Positions 5,427 through 7,286 of a DNA stretch of 7,286 bases are shown one piece after another (positions within the stretch are counted from its first letter, which is position 1; the number at the start of each line of letters is the position of its first letter). The notes under the pieces were generated by a model. The model saw nothing but the letters and a program-made list of their open reading frames with translations. It made no database searches and was not told the DNA's origin. The stretch is from Candidatus Aenigmatarchaeota archaeon (GTDB taxonomy: Archaea > Aenigmatarchaeota > Aenigmatarchaeia > PWEA01 > JAGHBM01). Where the stretch lies: assembly GCA_023133195.1 (NCBI GenBank), contig JAGLWW010000033.1, positions 1 through 7,286 on the forward strand, written 5' to 3'. Position numbers and translations under genes: made by a program.

Positions 5427-6140
5427 ATGGAAATTATGCCTGATATGGGCAAGATGGGTTATGACAGGGCAATTGTCACCTTCTCGCCCGAAGGAAGATT
5501 ATTTCAGGTAGAGTATGCAAGAGAAGCTGTCAAGAGAGGTTCAACATCAATTGCCATGATATTTAATAATGGAATAGTCTTGGTGGCTGCAAGACCAGTT
5601 GATAAGCTTTCGGTGGAAAATTCTATTAACGAAAAAATACAGCAAATAGATGAGCATATAGGCATTGTTTCTTCCGGATTGCTTGGAGACGCAAGAATCA
5701 TTATAAACAAAGCCAGAGTAAAGGCCCAGATACACAAGATAACATATGATGAAAAGATAGACACTCCTACGCTTGCCAAGTACATTTCCGACTTAAAGCA
5801 AATGCACACACAATATGCAGGTCTAAGACCAATGGGAGTTTCATTCCTGATAACCGGGATGGACGATAAACCTGTCTTGTTTGAGACAGACCCGGGAGGC
5901 TCCCTGTTTGAATGGAAAGCGCAGGCAATCGGAAGAGGAGTCGATACAGCAAGAAAAACCCTGGAAAAGGAATGGAAAGCAAACATGGACAGGGACAAAG
6001 CTATTTCTCTTGCATTAAAAGCCCTTAAGAAAGCGGAAAAGGGAATAAGAAAAGAAGATGTGGAAATCTCAATAATAGACAAAAAAGGTTTGGTTAAATA
6101 CAAGGACAAGGAAAAGATGAAGCTGTTAAAGAGCTTTTAA
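5427..6140 (+). CDS. psmA: 20S proteasome alpha subunit
   Basis: The alpha subunit forms the two outer seven-membered rings of the 20S proteasome, gating substrate entry and docking the PAN or Cdc48-type ATPases; it is not proteolytic itself. The 237-residue length is normal. The signature YDRAIVTFSPEGRLFQVEYA (residues 12-31) and EAVKRGST follow the expected order. The gate motif Tyr12-Asp13-Arg14 is intact. Lys70, in NSINEKIQ, aligns without gaps to Lys66 of the Thermoplasma protein, which receives the C-terminal HbYX motif of the ATPases, so activator docking looks preserved. The N-terminus is four residues longer than in Thermoplasma, starting at ATG 5427 after GGAGGT. The catalytic beta subunit is not in this window. 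The gene leads an operon, 22 nt before SBDS and driven by the promoter at 5371-5388, as in the conserved archaeal proteasome-exosome superoperon. The identification is secure. Confidence 0.98.
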   Translation: MEIMPDMGKMGYDRAIVTFSPEGRLFQVEYAREAVKRGSTSIAMIFNNGIVLVAARPVDKLSVENSINEKIQQIDEHIGIVSSGLLGDARIIINKARVKAQIHKITYDEKIDTPTLAKYISDLKQMHTQYAGLRPMGVSFLITGMDDKPVLFETDPGGSLFEWKAQAIGRGVDTARKTLEKEWKANMDRDKAISLALKALKKAEKGIRKEDVEISIIDKKGLVKYKDKEKMKLLKSF

Positions 6141-6150
6141 TTGTATTAAA

Positions 6151-6158
6151 GTGGGGGA
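6151..6158 (+). promoter_or_regulatory. Ribosome binding site that decides the SBDS start
   Basis: GTGGGGGA is purine-rich and sits four bases before ATG 6163. The GTG at 6151 is in frame and would add MGDV, but it lies inside this site and the family normally begins with the MSISVEKAVI-like segment. ATG 6163 is therefore preferred. Confidence 0.6.
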
Positions 6159-6162
6159 TGTT

Positions 6163-6867
6163 ATGTCCATTTCTGTAGAAAAGGCGGTAATAGCCAGGTT
6201 AAGCTCTCATGGAAAGAACTTTGAAATACTTGTAGACCCGTATAAAGCGCTGGATGTCAAGAAGGGAAAGGAAATCCCTCTGGAAGAGCTTGTGGTTATA
6301 CAGGAAGTGTTTGAGGACTCGGCAAAAGGGGAAAAGGCTTCTTCTGAAGACCTTAACAAAGCTTTTAATACTTTAGATTTCAAGACTATTGCCTGTCAAA
6401 TCATAAAAAAAGGTCACGTACAGCTTACTACGGAACAAAGAAGGAATATGAAAGAGGAGAAAACAAGAAAAATCGTGGATATTATAGCCAGAAGAGCCGT
6501 AGACCCCCAGAAAAACATTCCCCATACACCACAACGAATCACAAAAGCAATGAAAGAGGCGAAAGTTCATGTGGATGATATGCAGAGCGCGGAATCCCAA
6601 GTGGAAAAGATAATAGACGCTCTGAAACCAATAATACCGATAAGTATAGAATCCGTTGAAGTCATGGTAAAGGTGCCTCCACAGTATACAGGCAAGGCTT
6701 ACGGCAAGATATCGGAATTCGGTAAGATGAAAAAGGAGGAATGGAGGAATGACGGCAGCTGGGTCGCTGTTGTGGAGATACCGGCTGGCCTGCAGGGAGA
6801 ATTTTACAACCTGCTGAACTCGCTGACAAAAGGCGAAGTCGAGACAAAGATAATAAAAAAGTCATGA
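6163..6867 (+). CDS. SBDS: Ribosome maturation protein SBDS/Sdo1
   Basis: SBDS (Sdo1 in yeast) helps release the anti-association factor IF6 from the large ribosomal subunit, acting with an EF-2-type GTPase. The 234-residue length and three-domain layout are typical of archaeal members. The N-terminal FYSH domain (about 1-88) shows ARLSSHGKNFEILVDP and ends near KKGHVQLTTEQRR. The helical middle domain (about 89-160) shows IIARRAVDP, PHTPQRI and AMKEAKVHVD. The ferredoxin-like C-terminal domain (about 161-234) carries VMVKVPP, then NDGSW and IPAGLQGEF. It lies 22 nt after psmA and 20 nt before rrp4, the gene order known from many archaea, tying large-subunit maturation to RNA decay and proteolysis. 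The gene ends with TGA followed in frame by TAA and TAA. The start is ATG 6163, not GTG 6151, which overlaps the purine-rich ribosome binding site. Confidence 0.97.
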   Translation: MSISVEKAVIARLSSHGKNFEILVDPYKALDVKKGKEIPLEELVVIQEVFEDSAKGEKASSEDLNKAFNTLDFKTIACQIIKKGHVQLTTEQRRNMKEEKTRKIVDIIARRAVDPQKNIPHTPQRITKAMKEAKVHVDDMQSAESQVEKIIDALKPIIPISIESVEVMVKVPPQYTGKAYGKISEFGKMKKEEWRNDGSWVAVVEIPAGLQGEFYNLLNSLTKGEVETKIIKKS

Positions 6868-6876
6868 TAATAAAAA

Positions 6877-6882
6877 GAGGTG
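6877..6882 (+). promoter_or_regulatory. Ribosome binding site of rrp4
   Basis: GAGGTG ends five bases before ATG 6888. It supports this start and therefore the long charged N-terminal extension, rather than internal methionines at residues 21 or 30. Confidence 0.7.
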
Positions 6883-6887
6883 TTAAT

Positions 6888-7286
6888 ATGAATGAAAATA
6901 TAGAAACAAAAAAAGAAGATAAAATTGAAGAGAAAAAAACGAAAGATATGGATAAAGAAAACGAAAGTCAGCTAATGGTTGAAGAAAGAAAGATAGTTGT
7001 TCCGGGAGAACTTTTGGCTGAAGGTATTGATTTTCTTCCCGGACATGGCTCGTTTAAGGAAAACGGGGAAATAAGAAGCAAAATATTGGGACTGGCAAAA
7101 ATAAAGGAGCATCTTATAAGCGTTGTTCCTTTGTCAGGCACTTACATTCCGTTAACAGGAGACGGTGTGATAGGAGTTGTGAACGGTGTGCATATTTCAT
7201 CATGGTTGATTGACATAAGCTCGCCTTATATAGGGTTCATGCCTTTGTCAGAGAGCACAGAAGAATTCGTGGATTTGGAAAGAAGT
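6888..7286 (+). CDS. rrp4: Exosome complex RNA-binding subunit Rrp4, 3' partial
   Basis: Rrp4 is a cap subunit of the archaeal exosome; three copies of Rrp4 and/or Csl4 sit on the Rrp41-Rrp42 ring and feed RNA to it. The first 133 residues are visible and the frame is open at the right edge. After a Lys/Glu-rich extension (1-33) comes the family motif RKIVVPGELLAEG (34-46), the GHGSF segment and SKILGLAKI (to about 72) of the N-terminal domain. The beginning of the S1 RNA-binding domain follows, with VVPLSGTYIP, GDGVIGVV and WLIDISSPY-x-GFMPLSE. The rest of the S1 domain and the KH domain lie beyond the window. The position 20 nt after SBDS is that of the conserved superoperon, in which rrp41 and rrp42 usually follow. 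The N-terminal extension is longer than in Archaeoglobus Rrp4, which begins almost at RKIVLPG. Confidence 0.96.
   Translation, partial: MNENIETKKEDKIEEKKTKDMDKENESQLMVEERKIVVPGELLAEGIDFLPGHGSFKENGEIRSKILGLAKIKEHLISVVPLSGTYIPLTGDGVIGVVNGVHISSWLIDISSPYIGFMPLSESTEEFVDLERS

Noticed and set aside
5504..6109. 201-codon open frame on the minus strand
   Set aside because: It is antisense to psmA, whose identity is certain. The long frame is a by-product of psmA codon use.
6151..6162. GTG 6151 as start of SBDS
   Set aside because: It would bury the purine-rich ribosome binding site in the coding region and add four residues not expected in the family.

Overview
The window is archaeal. It carries an Alba chromatin protein, a proteasome alpha subunit, an SBDS/Sdo1 ribosome-maturation protein and the start of the exosome subunit Rrp4. 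The last three lie in the conserved archaeal proteasome-SBDS-exosome gene order. A TATA box with a BRE-like element upstream of psmA, and Shine-Dalgarno (SD) sequences of the GGAGGTGAT type, agree with this. The AT-rich sequence, the poly-threonine linker and the cysteine-rich repeat containing DGG and NYFT suggest a DPANN-type archaeon such as an Aenigmarchaeota or Woesearchaeota relative. That placement is an inference from remembered similarity, not a search. Every supported gene is on the + strand.

Left part (1-4928): six consecutive genes encode cysteine-rich proteins. The first is cut by the window edge. The other five each start with one N-terminal membrane segment followed by a cysteine-rich, presumably extracellular, region. 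Three of them (475-1062, 1074-1454, 1492-3129) share a six-cysteine repeat present in five copies. The two large ones (1492-3129 and 3145-4554) are paralogs with different C-termini. The small ones (475, 1074 and 4596) begin like archaeal type IV pilins, with a short charged stretch ending in KG before the hydrophobic segment. Short gaps of 11-41 nt suggest co-transcription, with possible internal promoters before 1492 and 4596. The likely common job is a disulfide-stabilised cell-surface or pseudopilus-like assembly, but no function can be assigned.

Middle (4929-5426): a monocistronic Alba gene has its own promoter region and is followed by a GC hairpin plus T-tract.

Right part (5371-7286): a clear BRE/TATA promoter drives psmA, SBDS and rrp4, separated by 22 and 20 nt. 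Rrp4 runs off the right edge, and rrp41 and rrp42 would be expected next. This operon links protein degradation, 60S-like ribosomal subunit maturation and RNA degradation.

No gap exceeds 300 bases. The longest, at 5312-5426, holds a terminator and a promoter. I see no tRNA, rRNA, CRISPR array, insertion sequence or attachment site.
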